From Triatoma infestans (Eukaryota > Arthropoda > Insecta > Hemiptera > Reduviidae), in assembly GCA_011037195.1 (NCBI GenBank), contig JAAEAF010001972.1, positions 1 to 64,000 of the forward strand: 64,000 nt of DNA, read 5' to 3'. Of this stretch, positions 1-11,466 are shown piece by piece. Numbering within the stretch: position 1 is the stretch's first letter; each line of letters starts with the position of its first letter. The notes below the pieces were generated by a model. It was not told the origin of the DNA, did no database searches, and saw nothing but the letters and a program-made list of their open reading frames with translations. Made by a program: the position numbers and the translations under genes.

Positions 1-1329
1 AACTTAAGAATAACTTTCTTCAGGTAACTTGTAGCCACGCGGTTATTTCGGACTGAGGACATTACAATAACTCCAACTCACCTTCTCAACATGTAAATAG
101 CCGATGGGTGCTATTATTGGCTATAAATACTATAAACAAATTCAATCTTACATACACAAAATTTCACTCCTTTATTCTTAAAATTTTACAGGCCATCCAC
201 ATACTAGGTACAATCACTGATATACAAGAACAAGAACTGGCAGGATTGTTTTGCAGGATGTAGTAGATTTGGCTTCATAGCCATTATTCCTCACATTTGG
301 ACATCTACTACGCCAGGTTTCAAGTCCCACATGCTCATCATAATTTTTGTTATAATTCTACCCACTTACCCTCTTGAGTATTCCAATGCGATATTTCAAT
401 TTTTTATTTTTAATCATGAGCTCTCTTGTCTCTTCATCAATTATGTCAATATCTTTTAAATTTCCACGTTTTAAATTTTCAATTCTTTGGTATAAAAATT
501 CAACATCAGCTTCCTATGCAAAATTAACATATTGAGAAACAGTAATGTAACGAATATAATAAAACCTGATTAAATTTTTGTTTTTCTAACACTCACAGCT
601 TTATCAGTTTTTTTAAGTAACTGTTCCATTTTAAATAGCCATAAATTACTGTTTTCGACGAGAGCTCAAACTTTAACCAAACCGGTGGCACGTGGAGCGT
701 TGGGAGTATCTACCACCAACTGACATTTACTTCCCATTCCTATACCAACATTATTAGCCTACGCAACCTTATTGTAACCTACCATTTGCTTAGAGACATT
801 GTGTATGGATGAGGGGTGCTTGTGAGTTACTGAGGCTGCAGACTAAAGCCCCCCTGAAAAAGCAGTTTTACTTCACTTAGATAAATAAATAGATGGAAAA
901 AAATTATGAACACCTAGTTATTCTTCAGTAATTGATGAGAACTTTCAATTATATGTTTTTATACAAAAAAATATAGTGTGAAACACACAGCATTTTCTCA
1001 TAGTAATTGACAAATATTCTTCAAATCGGAAATATTTACTCAACGTTTAGTTGGTCTTAGAAAAGCTTATTTGTTCATGATTATTCTTTAGCCCAGTTTA
1101 TTTTACTCTTTTCTCACTCTACAAAATAATAGACTAGTATTATTTTTTTCTTCTATTATTATTCCTTTCTTTGAAAAGTTCTCTATTTCTTGTTATATAT
1201 TATGAAATTCAGTCATACTTCCCTGACGGTCATCAAGACCATGAGATTTTCTTTACATAATTGTGTATCTGGATGATTCTATTGACCAAAAATACGTTTT
1301 GGACATTGATTAAAGAAAGTTTTCCAAGT
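1..1329. other. Non-genic AT-rich stretch
   Basis: I see no gene here. Open frames are short and cut by stops on both strands. Near 970-990 there is a short match to the conserved end of a dispersed repeat family (TGTGAAACAC core) that also occurs near 20.28, 30.75, 46.76 and 56.95 kb. Confidence 0.5.
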
Positions 1330-1331
1330 TA

Positions 1332-1365
1332 CGAGTTGTGTAAATTAAGTAATGAGACTGATTTT
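1332..1365 (+). repeat. Left terminal inverted repeat of the mariner
   Basis: 34 bp beginning CGAGTTGTGTAAATTAAG directly after the TA target site. It matches the reverse complement of 2428-2461 with about two mismatches. Confidence 0.93.
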
Positions 1366-1520
1366 CTAGTGTTCGATCTGGCAACACTGGAGACGCGGCG
1401 CATGCGTGGTAGGGCAAGTAAACATCTGATAACGTCCAGTTCAAATTTGAAAATGCTAGAGTTGTTGCACTGTCCGTAGTGAGTATTTTGTGAGCAAGGT
1501 TTTTTCAGTGCGTTTTAAAA

Positions 1521-2402
1521 ATGAGTGACATCAATTACGAGCAACGTTGTGCTATCAGGTTTTGCTTCAGACTTGGGCACAGTGCAACGGAAACGTTTGA
1601 AAAACTGTGCCAGGCCTATGGAGACAATGTTTTGTCGAGAGCACAGGTTTTTAGGTGGTTTAAGTCGTTTGCAGAAGGAAGGGAATCAATTGAAGGATCG
1701 GCGAAGAGTTGAATTTGACTCACACAACCGTTCATCAAATTTTGACTAATGAATTGGGGATGAGAAAAATTTGTGCAAAAATGGTTGGAACGTGTTATTA
1801 CAGGAGACGAGTCTTGGGTGTTTGAGTATGACCCAGAAGCTAAGCGTCAGAGCATGCAGTGGCACACTTCAACCTCTCCAAGGCCAAAAAAAGCAAGAAT
1901 GAGCAAGTCAAAAATCAAATGCATGCTGATTTGCTTTTTTGATAGCCAAGGAATCGTTCACAAAGAATTTGTGCCTCAATGCCAAATGGTAAACCAACGT
2001 TTTTACCGAGAAGTTCTTGAGAGACTTCGAAAAAGAGTCATGCGTGTGAGACCAAACATCAAAAACAAGTGGGTGTTGCATCACGACAATGCTCCGTGTC
2101 ACACCGCGATTTCTATTAATGAGTATTTGGCCAGTAATACTCATTCAATTCCTGTGGCTCCTCAGCCTCCTTATTCACCCGAATTGAGTCCATGTGACTT
2201 TTTTTTGTTCCCCAAATTGAAAAATCACCTCAAGGGACGTTATTTTGGAACATTGGAGAATATTCAAACAGCCGTAACCGACCAACTGAAGTCTATTCCA
2301 GTATCCGAGTTCCAGCACTGCTATGACGAATGGAAGAATCGTCTTCAGCGTTGTGTGGCTTCCCAAGGTAGTTACTTTGAAGGGGACAATGTTGAATTGT
2401 AA
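1521..2402 (+). pseudogene. Mariner transposase, internally deleted and frameshifted
   Basis: The first 63 codons (1521-1712) encode the N-terminal helix-turn-helix region, with RAQVFRWFKSFAEGRES typical of mariner transposases. A second stretch in other frames (about 1715-1780) still reads TVHQILTNELGMRKICAK. The frame then jumps into WLERVITGDESW near 1782, so roughly 50 residues of the linker are lost. The rest, to the stop at 2402, is open and contains the catalytic motifs TGDESWVF, HHDNAPCHT and PPYSPELSPCDFF. All three catalytic aspartates are present. By hand count 36 residues separate the second and third Asp, against 34 in classic mariner. No functional protein is expected. Confidence 0.93.
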
Positions 2403-2427
2403 TTTTATTTGAATAAAAAAAAGATAA

Positions 2428-2461
2428 AAAATCAGTCTTATTACTTAATTTACACACCTCG
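2428..2461 (-). repeat. Right terminal inverted repeat of the mariner
   Basis: Read on the minus strand it begins CGAGGTGTGTAAATTAAG and pairs with the left end. It is followed directly by the TA duplication at 2462-2463. Confidence 0.93.
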
Positions 2462-2757
2462 TATGATGTACAGTTTATCTCAATTACAAGGCATGTTATC
2501 ATTGAAAAAGAAATTGAATAGCTATATAGAGAAGAGATAGATCTTGATGGTGTATGATAATGGGTACATGTCTGAATTAATAATCAACTTATCTTCATAA
2601 AATACATGAAATGTACGAAACGGTAGTAATATAGAGAATTTTCTTTAATCATCTTTACCGACCTTCACTATCCTGAGCTAAGTATATTATTGTTTCTATG
2701 TAAGTAAAGGCTAAAGTTACTATTCAAATAGAAGTCATGACTGATGTGGTTGGGTCC

Positions 2758-2865
2758 GCAGAGCTGGAAAGCATCAGAGATGCTCCGTGATAACTTGCTT
2801 CTTTTTTTTTACTTTAAAAGAAGCAGGCATTCATGGAAAATATCTCTGATGCTTTCCAGCTCTGC
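2758..2865. repeat. 24-bp perfect hairpin
   Basis: Left arm 2758-2781 (GCAGAGCTGGAAAGCATCAG...) and right arm 2842-2865 are perfect inverted copies separated by 60 bp. The loop itself contains a shorter inverted pair (TTGCTTC...GAAGCAGG). RNA from either strand would fold into a long stem. Confidence 0.85.
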
Positions 2866-2943
2866 AGAGCTAACCACGATGGTGTGAGCTAACCACTGAA
2901 TTTGCTCTGTGCAAATCTGTATTATCACACTGTTTTTTCAAAA

Positions 2944-2982
2944 CATCCTGATGATGGGCAAAGCCGAAACCGGTCGGTAACC
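2944..2982 (+). ncRNA. Hammerhead ribozyme-like motif, copy 1
   Basis: The order CTGATGA, a short stem-loop (GGC-AAA-GCC), GAAAC, CGGTC, GGT matches a type I hammerhead: conserved core, stem II, GAAA, a two-base-pair stem III (AC/GU) and a GUC cleavage triplet. Flanking CATC and GGT can form a short stem I. The departure from the textbook layout is one extra U (and a G) between the core and the stem II pairing. Sub-stable stem III hammerheads of this kind are known from newt satellite, Penelope-like elements and retrozymes. Activity is inferred only. Confidence 0.5.
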
Positions 2983-3029
2983 ACAAAAAGAAGGCTATCA
3001 CGGAAAATATTTCTAGAAAGTCATGGACC

Positions 3030-6000
3030 TATGACAACTTCTTAAATTTTGTTTACTATCATCAGCATTGAATATAAATACTTGTACTCAATTTTTTTTT
3101 ATAACCATCCTATGTAGAAAAAAAGGAATTATCATTAATTATCTGGATTTTACAAAATAAAAAAAAAATAAATTGGTAACTCATTTTATTTTTTTATGTT
3201 TTACATACACTTTTTTGTTTTTTAAATATTTTTCTTACAAATAGCATTTTTAATACAAATATAGATAATATTTTTTATATTATAGTGTTGCATTTTATTT
3301 ATTTTAATGGACTAATCCACAAGTTGTTTTTTCAATTTTGCCTTAAAAACAAAAAAGAAGATATTTACAATTTACATTCAAAATGGAGATAAATGTAGCT
3401 TTTATGCGATTTTCTTTAAAATTTATTTAAAAAAATGTAATTTCTTTTCTTTTGTTGTGAAAAAGATGAGAAAAATGCGAGTATTTCCACTATACATAAA
3501 ATTTGTAATCAATTGCATCCGTGTAAATATATATAATAAATAACTTAATACACAGGGAAATATGAATATCACAGCATACACTTAATCCTACAACGTTTTT
3601 ATTTTATCTCCTAAATAATAAGTTTCCTTTTTAGCATTTCATTAGAAAAAAAAAATCCTATTATCTAACTGATTAACAAATTATTTACAAACTGAATAAG
3701 AACCAGAATTTTATAAAATATACATATATCTCTATATCTCATATATTATTTCTTTCAATTAGTGCGAAATCCTGAGCACTAAGTCAAGTTGACACATTTT
3801 ATTTAATTTTTTTTGGCAAATTAGAAGATAATTTCAGCTTTTGTAAATAACGCTGGAAGAAAAATTTATCTTCAAAATCTAAATAAGTTTAATATATATA
3901 TTTTTTTAATTACAAGCAGTAAGTAAAATTAGTTTCAAAATAAATACTGTTTGCATTATTGGAAATTATCAAAGTAACTCATAAAAACAGATACAGAGTT
4001 GATTCTTCTGTAAGAAATGATTTTCATGTCAAACTTAGCTTTTCAGGAAATGATATTCATTATTTTATGGTGCAATTTCATTTTCTTTTTTGAATTTCGT
4101 GATAAATTCCAATATCAATTTCATCTTAAACAACAATTTTTTTTTTTTTTTAAAAAAGGCAACAACAAATAAATTTGAAGACAAATTCTGGAAAGGGGAG
4201 CAAACCAAGCTCCAAAATGTGAGCTGAGCCTCTAGATCAGGGCGGAATTCTAATGGGGTCGATGAAGTTTTTTTAAGAGCTCAATGGAGCCTTAAAAGTT
4301 AAAGATCTATAAAGAGACTTTTGATTAACTTTAATCTGGAAATGAGTTATCTGTGAATATTATATCAAAATGTGCGCAAAGCCTTTTTTTTCTCATTTCT
4401 TTAAATCCATTCTGTTGAAAAAAAAACAGTAAGAGAAAGTAAAATATACACTGAATTAAATTTGTAAAAAAATTAATTTTATATCCAATGATATATGAAA
4501 CCATGAATTTATCTTCTAGAATTCATGAGACCGAAAGCTTCAAAACATAGGAGAGGTTCTATTCAACATAAGATAAATGAGAAGCAAGAATCTTCAACTT
4601 TCAGTGGCTGTGGACAAAAATTTGTTTTCTTTACAATTTTATCAAAATACATAAATGGAACTATGAAAGAACAATTTTTCTTTAAAGACTTCGATTTAAG
4701 AAAAAGAAAATTGGGAACTTCCTGCTCTAGATGCTCCAGAAATTTGGTATTTTAATTAGATTTTATTCCTCCATTATTTGCTAATTATGGCCTCTAAATT
4801 TTATAATATATACAATGTGCACTTAAATGTTGCCAAATACACTATTAAATAATATTAATATAATATATTAATATTAAAAACAATCTTACTTTCCATTAAA
4901 AAATACATAAAAATATATGTGCTGCAAATTTGTGGATGCAGCGTAAAAAAATAAATCGACGCATTACATTATTATTTATATAACTACCATTTATTATTAT
5001 TTATCATTTATTAGTATTTTTTTTTAAACAATACAATTTTATCTCAAAAACTGTTTTTTTTTTTCACGTTAGAAATTTTATGTGCTTATAAAAGATGGAT
5101 ATTCTCTAAAAAAATATTTGGCACCTTTATTTACTTTTTTAATATATATATGTGTATATAATAATAATATTATGTCTATATTTATAAATGTTTTCAATGT
5201 ATAAAATAGTGTTGCCGATTTTTCAGTATAAATTAAATTTTAAAAATCCAACAAACTTGTCATTCAAATTAGTTAAAACAGAAATTCTTAAAATATGTAT
5301 AATAACAAAACAAGATATTTTTCATTCTTTGATAATTTTTACATATAATATTTTAAGAGATTTAAGAGTTTCTTTATTCCTTTTCGACAAAGTCATGCCA
5401 TAAGTTCTTCCTTAGGTACATTACATTTATACAATTAAGTTGGTTACATAAGCATTTGGTAGAAATGGAGTCAATACACATCGAATACACTTCCAATAGC
5501 CAAGCTTATCAGGCGATTCCTTTCCCAGATGAATCAATTTTTCAAGAATAATTATTAACAATGCCCATGTTTTTCAATTGGAAGTTGCTGAGAAAATTAA
5601 AAACAAAAATGATGGACACAGGTAATCGTCCAGCTTTAGAAGGATTTGATTGTGAGTGGCGCATCTCATATGTATATATTGTGGTGAGTAAGATTTCAGT
5701 GAGGTCACTTTGCCATATGATATTTTTCCTGGACAACATTAAAGCCTCAACATTAGCTGGAAGTAAATTTATCAGAGAAGTCAAAATTTTGATCCATGGA
5801 TTATTTGTTTATGAAATATTTTAGGAAATAAGATGCTTTGAATCCCTTAAAAAACAGATTTGCTGGAAACAGAACCGATTAATTCTCCATAAACTTTTAT
5901 GGGGATGATTTGCCAAAGATTTCAAAAAAGAAAACAATGTCATAGTTTTTAGAGTTGCCCATTTTTAAGTAAATTTTTTTTTGAGAAGGGGGTCTCAACT

Positions 6001-6099
6001 TTTAGTATAGGGTAGAAATGACAGTCAATCACTGGCAGCACAAAATGTATATCCCACTGGGAAAGAGCTCTGTATATACATTTTCAAGAAGGTTACGTG
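3030..6099. other. Non-genic AT-rich stretch
   Basis: Long homopolymer runs (for example T at 4139-4151) and AT-rich sequence, with only short open frames of biased composition. I see no splice-linked exons, repeats with clear ends, or RNA genes. Confidence 0.5.
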
Positions 6100-6810
6100 C
6101 TGTGGCCCTCAGGACTACATAACTCGTCCCATTCATATTTCTTCAACTAAAAGAGTTGTACGAACTTTTAGGACTGGTGATTAACTTTATAACAATAGGA
6201 ACTATCTGGTTAGCGGCCGCATAAGATACTCGGAACTAGAGCCTACAAAGAAAAACATTCTAAAGGTGGAAGAAAGAAGAACAGTACAGACAGCATAGTA
6301 AAAAATACAGGAAGAGTGAATTATCCACCTATTACGTGCGAATCCAGGTCTCTCAATAGATACGAAAAGAGTTATCTCTTCCCTACTCTTTGAGAATAAA
6401 CTTTTTACAGGTCCGAAGCATGGTCGCTTACAGAAAAAGCAGTAAAGCAAAAAACGTTGGAAATGGATTTTCTTAACAGGAACATATGTCATCTAAACTA
6501 AAAAAAGATAAGAAATGAAATTTTTAGAAAAGAAGCTCAAGTAATCATGCTGTATGAGGAAAAGTGGGGAAAGGTACACTATCTTGGTATAGTCATCTGT
6601 TACGAATGCCCAGTAATAGATATACTAAGATCCTACAATGGATCCCTGAAACAAGAAGAAAAAAGGGCAATATTAAGGAGGTGTGGACCGCAGGATTAGG
6701 GGAGGCGCTTGAGTGTCGTTTGCTAGAGATAAGTCCAATAAAGAAATTGGAAACATCTGATAGGGAATACGATCTCATGGGTACGCCTATTGGTATAAGT
6801 AAATAAGTTT
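6100..6810 (+). pseudogene. Decayed 3' end of a non-LTR retrotransposon polymerase
   Basis: Broken frames give SEAWSLTEKAVKQK at about 6410-6450. After a frame change near 6590 they give LSWYSHLLRMPSNRYTKILQ and PETRRKKGNIKEVW. A YGSEAW-type segment followed by a WYGHV.RM...RRKRGRP-type tail is the usual end of reverse transcriptases of RTE/jockey-like LINEs in arthropods. Several stops and at least one frameshift make it a fossil. The clade is not certain. Confidence 0.7.
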
Positions 6811-7864
6811 CCTGTTCAAGGAGAAATGGGAGCTCATTTCTTCAAAGATATTTCTTTTACCATGCCGGATATGCTCAGCGTAACATTACATCCAAGACTT
6901 GTAGAAATACTACTTCGCTTTAGAGCATGCAAAGTGGGAAACAAGCATATTTCCAGATGCAGGCTTTCAAAGATAACTAAAATACTAACCCAAAACCAAT
7001 GCAAAGCATACTCTGATTTAATAAGCGAAGATTTTTGGCTTTTTTATAATATTTCCTTAAATATCTAACATTTAAGGACAGAACTTGTGACATCGACTAG
7101 TTTTACAAACAAACTTATATTTTAAGGTCTTCAATTTAAAATAAAATAAAACGCGAAGATTAAACCAAACTCTTATGTCAGTCTTTCTATATTATTTGTT
7201 TCTTTTTTTAATAACCATATAAATAAGAAAATTACTGATAAAAAATAGAACAATTTCTTCATTTATATTCTTTGGTGTGATATGAATTTTATTTCATTTA
7301 AACAAAACAAAAAAAAAATATGGAACTAAGTTATAAATGACTTTTTACTTTTTTAAAAATGTATAAGCAATTATCTCATTTTAATTTTTTTTTTTTTTTT
7401 AAAGCTTCCTTACCTTTTAAATCATGCAATAATACCTTTTTGCTAATTTTATACAATAATTTTTGTGTGTTGTTGATTGCAAAATGAGTATTTATAACAA
7501 TTTTTTTTTCTTTCTTAAAACATTTAGGCCCTTCTTTAAATAAGCTAAGTTTTTTCACACAAATTTGTCCATTGTGTGAGTTATAAAATGAGTGACAAAT
7601 TGTAAATCTATGATATAAAACTTTCTTTGTTTTTGTTGTTTTCTTCCAAACAGAAAATAATGTCATGGCTATTTATAATATTTTTATAAACTACAAAACT
7701 ACTTAGTATAAAAAACACTCTTAATTTTTCTTTGATCGCACATATATTTCTATACTACTTCATATTTAAATAATATTTGTTACATTTTTGTTTTTTCTTT
7801 CTATATTAGTTGAAATATTATAGAAATATGAAAGTGCACTTACATTGAGCACATCCATTTACGA

Positions 7865-7895
<31 letters not shown>

Positions 7896-10734
7896 TTTTT
7901 TTGCTAATTATTTCACAATTTATTTTTTCACTAATCATAAGAGATTATTTTTTGTAATCAATATTATTTTGGACTTTCTTTAAAACTGGACATTCTGAAT
8001 TACAGTTTAATTTTATACATGAAGGTACTTATGTTTTTCTTATGAAAAAGGAAGACTTAAATTAAGATCGTCTGAGTAATAAACTAAAAAAAATTATAGT
8101 TAAATTATCAAACTAGATACTAATAGTAAATAAACTATTGGTTTATGTTAAAGAATAACATTTCTTTGGTTACATTTAATAAAAAATTGAATTTATATGA
8201 AAATAGTATAGCTGGTTAAAGCCTGGTTTAATTTAGATGTCATCGACTGGGCCAGAAAGGATACTTATCCTTTACTATTTATCCAGCATTTCACCATGAA
8301 ATATCCTATGTTATGCGTGAATTGTCTATGCAAAATCGGGGCCTCAATTTCTTGTTTTATACTATAAAGAATGAACTTCAGAATAATGAAAAAAACAAAA
8401 CCCTAATGGGTAGAAATTGGACTTTTGTCAGAGAAAAACTTGTTTTTCTTTTCCTAAATAGGCAAATAAACAAGATGCCACCATAAACCTCAGAAGTCTT
8501 TTTAACACTATGGACCAAATCAGCCAATATTTTTACAAAAATCTTATAATTAATTGAGAAATTAAAGCTTTTAACAAGATTACCCTAGCTTAGATGGTTT
8601 AACTTCTTAGATGATTACTAATAATTTGGTAAAGAAAAATCAAACGGAACATTTTATATATATAATACAAATAAACTATATAATAAATAAATAGAATAAA
8701 TTTAATTAATTTCAGGATAACACTGAGGAAGGGCGAAATCTGAAAGAAAAACGTAAAAGGAAGCTAAAGTTAGGGAAGTATCCGAGGACTCTTCGAGCAA
8801 CCGAATACACGAGAAAAACATAGGTAAGTTTGAGATCTAAAATGAAAATTTGAACCGCTATAGTATTTTTGAGTAAGAATCTTTAAAAAAGGGTCAGAAA
8901 TCTGTCAATTTGAAGTGTTCTCTTTGTGCTGGATGGGTTCATATTCAGCCTGATAGAAAGTATAACAACGATCGCCAAATAAAGCAACATGGTAAATAGT
9001 GAAGACGAATTTAAGAGTATTCTGACTTTCCCTCGACTCAACTCGTCTTACCTCGACCCTAGCTTGAAGTTGACTAACTACTTTTTGATTTATAAAATGT
9101 GGTGGGCCTGAATAAATGGTTTCCATATTATATCAATAATTTGCTATAAATGTATTCCTGAGCTTGATAATACAATAAAAGTAATAAAAAATGTATTTTA
9201 AAAATGAAAAAGAAGCTTCACTTACTGACTGATAATACAAAATTAATTAATTTTTCTTTTCCTTGAATATATTTTCAAGCCGAGATAAATGTGGAAGTAA
9301 AAATTCGTTAGCATTTGTTGTTATGCCCTTAACTTATAATTTATAGAAATTGCAACTCTAACAAAATATATAAGTTTTTCTAACAATTTACACAACAGAA
9401 AATTGTGTTGATTAGCAGAAAAAAGGGCAAAATATCTTTGGTGGCAGCCCTTTTTTCTGTAAATTAAAGATGATAAAATTTGTATATGCCTCTCAATAAA
9501 AACCAATAGTTTTAAGAAATTACTTTAAAAAATCAATAATAAAGTTCACAGGCCATGTATATAAGCTGGATATTATTCCAAAAATGTGATGGATTAACAA
9601 ATAAATTTTAGTTTAGTACACCATTATAAACTCTTACCATTTTTCTAAACTCTATTTTTGAAATGCATAATTCTTTTATTAAATCTGCCTGAATTCTTTG
9701 TTGTTTTCTAGTTTTCATTCACCCTTTCAATAAAATAAAAGACTTCAAATTTATGGCTAAAAAAAAAATTGGTGTGAAATATTGTCTTTAGAAAATCTGA
9801 AGTTTTAATAATGGCTCCAAAATCTCCGAGAATGTCAAGTAATAGAGAATGCATCTTACAACAATTTTTCAGTATAGTTTCTAAGACTTCCACAAACACA
9901 TGTATACACCTCCAAATTAAAAATTAAGGACAAAAATATTTTAAATATCCATTAAGGATGAAAAAAAAAGTAAAAGAGTTTTAAATTCACTAAATTATTC
10001 TTTGGACAAGTTAAATGTTGACTGATCGTCAGTCTTTCGCCTTTAGGCCCGCCGAATTGTTTTTCGCAACACAAACATTAAAAATCTAATTTATTTCAGT
10101 ATAACAAAACTTATACTAAAAGTGTGATTTTGGTGTTTTTTTGTTTTTTAAATTTATAAAAAACAAGGGTATTAGACAAAATGAAATAAATATGGCTTTC
10201 AGGGGAAAAAAACTTTCCTCTTCTACGCGAAAATAAAAAAAAAAAAAAAAATAATAATAATAAATTTATCACGAGGAATGTTAAGCATTAACAGAGAGTC
10301 CCTTTAAAAATATCATACACAATAAATGGTGGTATATTGTAAAGCCAATGATTTTCGCATGAATCAATTTTATTTAAGTTCTAATTGAATTTTGTTTGTA
10401 CAATTTTGAATGATTAATTGCGCTTTTTTTCTCTTTGGGAATGACAAAAATTGTGTCAATCTTGAGACAAGAGATGCGAAGTTTTATAAAAATAAAACAA
10501 ATATAATATCGAGATCAACCATCAAAAACTTGAGGTTTAGAGTTCAACTCATTTTATCTCGATTTTAAAATCTGGTCTCGATATATTTTTGTCATTTTCT
10601 AAAAAGAACCATTTCATGCCACAAGAAAAAGAGTTTTTAAATAAATTAAAAAAAAAATGCTTAAAAAGAAAACTAACCTATAAATATATACAGGTGGTGT
10701 TTAATATACGGTGTGGTCAGCAGTGGAATATAAT
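6811..10734. other. Non-genic stretch; may include the FRS2-like 3' UTR
   Basis: AT-rich with an (AAT)n microsatellite at about 7866-7896. I recognise no coding exon. The part just below 10735 is downstream of the FRS2-like stop codon on the minus strand and probably contains its 3' UTR. Several TTTATT (minus AATAAA) sites occur, for example near 10369, and none can be chosen with confidence. A 73-codon minus-strand frame at 8905-9126 has a less biased composition but no recognisable similarity. Confidence 0.45.
7866..7896. repeat. (AAT)n microsatellite
   Basis: About ten uninterrupted AAT units in an otherwise AT-rich non-genic stretch. Confidence 0.9.
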
Positions 10735-11466
10735 TCAATCAGACAAAGAAGAAGGACTCTGCCGTGGCATTACAATATCGCCTATTGTAGAACTGTGGCG
10801 TGTCTTTCTAGAACCTTCATTACAAAATGTTGGATTCACTGAATGTGATAATGCCACAGTTTTATCAAAGTCTATAGTTACATAACCTTCAGAAGGTCTT
10901 GGTGCTGGAGATTCAGGTCCTGGTCCACAACCATTTGTACTACTGCCATCTAAATCTAAAACCAAATAAGTAAGAGATCTTGGTTCAGGCAGTGGAGCTG
11001 GTGAAAGTGGTGGTACAGCATCACCCGGCGCCAAGTTGGCATATATATGATGATTTTCCTCTTCCTCATCTTCTTCGGGTTCTTCTTCCAAAGCTGCAGG
11101 CATGCCACTCCCACAACTCACATTCATATACAGTTGACTGGGCGGAGGACTGTCCGGAGAAGTTGTGCTATCATCCATTAGGAACATAGAATCGTTGTTA
11201 TTATTGTTATTAGTTAATTGTGGCGGCGGCGATGGTGATACACAGCCGTTGCTGCTGGACCCCACGCTATTTAGACGTGAATGTTGGCTGGCAGGTTGTA
11301 TGGTTAGACGCGGCAAACTAGAATGTCTTGTGGATGTTACTATGTTAGTGGAAGGTATTGGTTCAAGGTAGGCCCCAGAACTAGGCCTTGTTTGGCCTGG
11401 TGTACCAGTATCACGGGATGCTGTGTCTTCATTATTTCTTGAAACTGTATCTTCATTATTCCTCAA
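10735..11466 (-). CDS. FRS2-like coding exon 3 (docking tail)
   Basis: 732 nt including the TGA stop. It starts just after TTCCAG and encodes LRNNEDTVSRNNEDTASRD, an imperfect ten-residue tandem repeat. After that come the Ser/Pro-rich tail with six consecutive Asn, a Glu/Asp run, and all tyrosine docking motifs (YMNV, YANL, YLVLDLD, EGYVTIDFD). One exon for all docking sites parallels the vertebrate FRS2 layout. Confidence 0.9.
   Translation of the reverse strand: MRNNEDTVSRNNEDTASRDTGTPGQTRPSSGAYLEPIPSTNIVTSTRHSSLPRLTIQPASQHSRLNSVGSSSNGCVSPSPPPQLTNNNNNNDSMFLMDDSTTSPDSPPPSQLYMNVSCGSGMPAALEEEPEEDEEEENHHIYANLAPGDAVPPLSPAPLPEPRSLTYLVLDLDGSSTNGCGPGPESPAPRPSEGYVTIDFDKTVALSHSVNPTFCNEGSRKTRHSSTIGDIVMPRQSPSSLSD

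Larger units (their letters stand above)
1330..2463 (+). mobile_element. Internally deleted mariner-family DNA transposon
   Basis: A complete but defective mariner copy of about 1.13 kb. It is bounded by TA dinucleotides at 1330-1331 and 2462-2463, the expected target duplication of Tc1/mariner elements. Inside these are inverted repeats of 34 bp at 1332-1365 and 2428-2461, differing at about two positions. The interior holds the start and the catalytic part of a transposase with the middle missing. The two intact ends could in principle still be recognised in trans, but the copy cannot make its own enzyme. The TA duplications, ends and coding remnant all agree, so the call is firm. Confidence 0.95.
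2740..3014 (+). repeat. Fold-back dispersed element with ribozyme-like motif (family F1)
   Basis: A 275-bp element flanked by near-identical 10-11 bp repeats (AGAAGTCATG at 2730-2739, AGAAAGTCATG at 3015-3025), read as target-site duplications. It begins with the family head GGTTGGGTCCGCAGAGCTG and ends ATCACGGAAAATATTTC. The first third is a long hairpin: 2758-2781 and 2842-2865 are perfect 24-bp complements. The last third carries a hammerhead-like motif. It has no coding capacity. Related copies lie at 13.85, 28.6, 35.24 and 47.0 kb. Confidence 0.7.

Noticed and set aside
200..340. Possible tRNA or SINE head because of GGTTTCAAGTCCC
   Set aside because: A B-box-like string alone; no A box at the right distance, and no tail or second copy seen.
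1908..2366. Minus-strand frames inside the mariner
   Set aside because: Antisense shadows of the transposase frame.
10980..11371. Plus-strand open frames opposite FRS2-like exon 3
   Set aside because: Antisense shadows of a real exon with low-complexity codons; no independent support.
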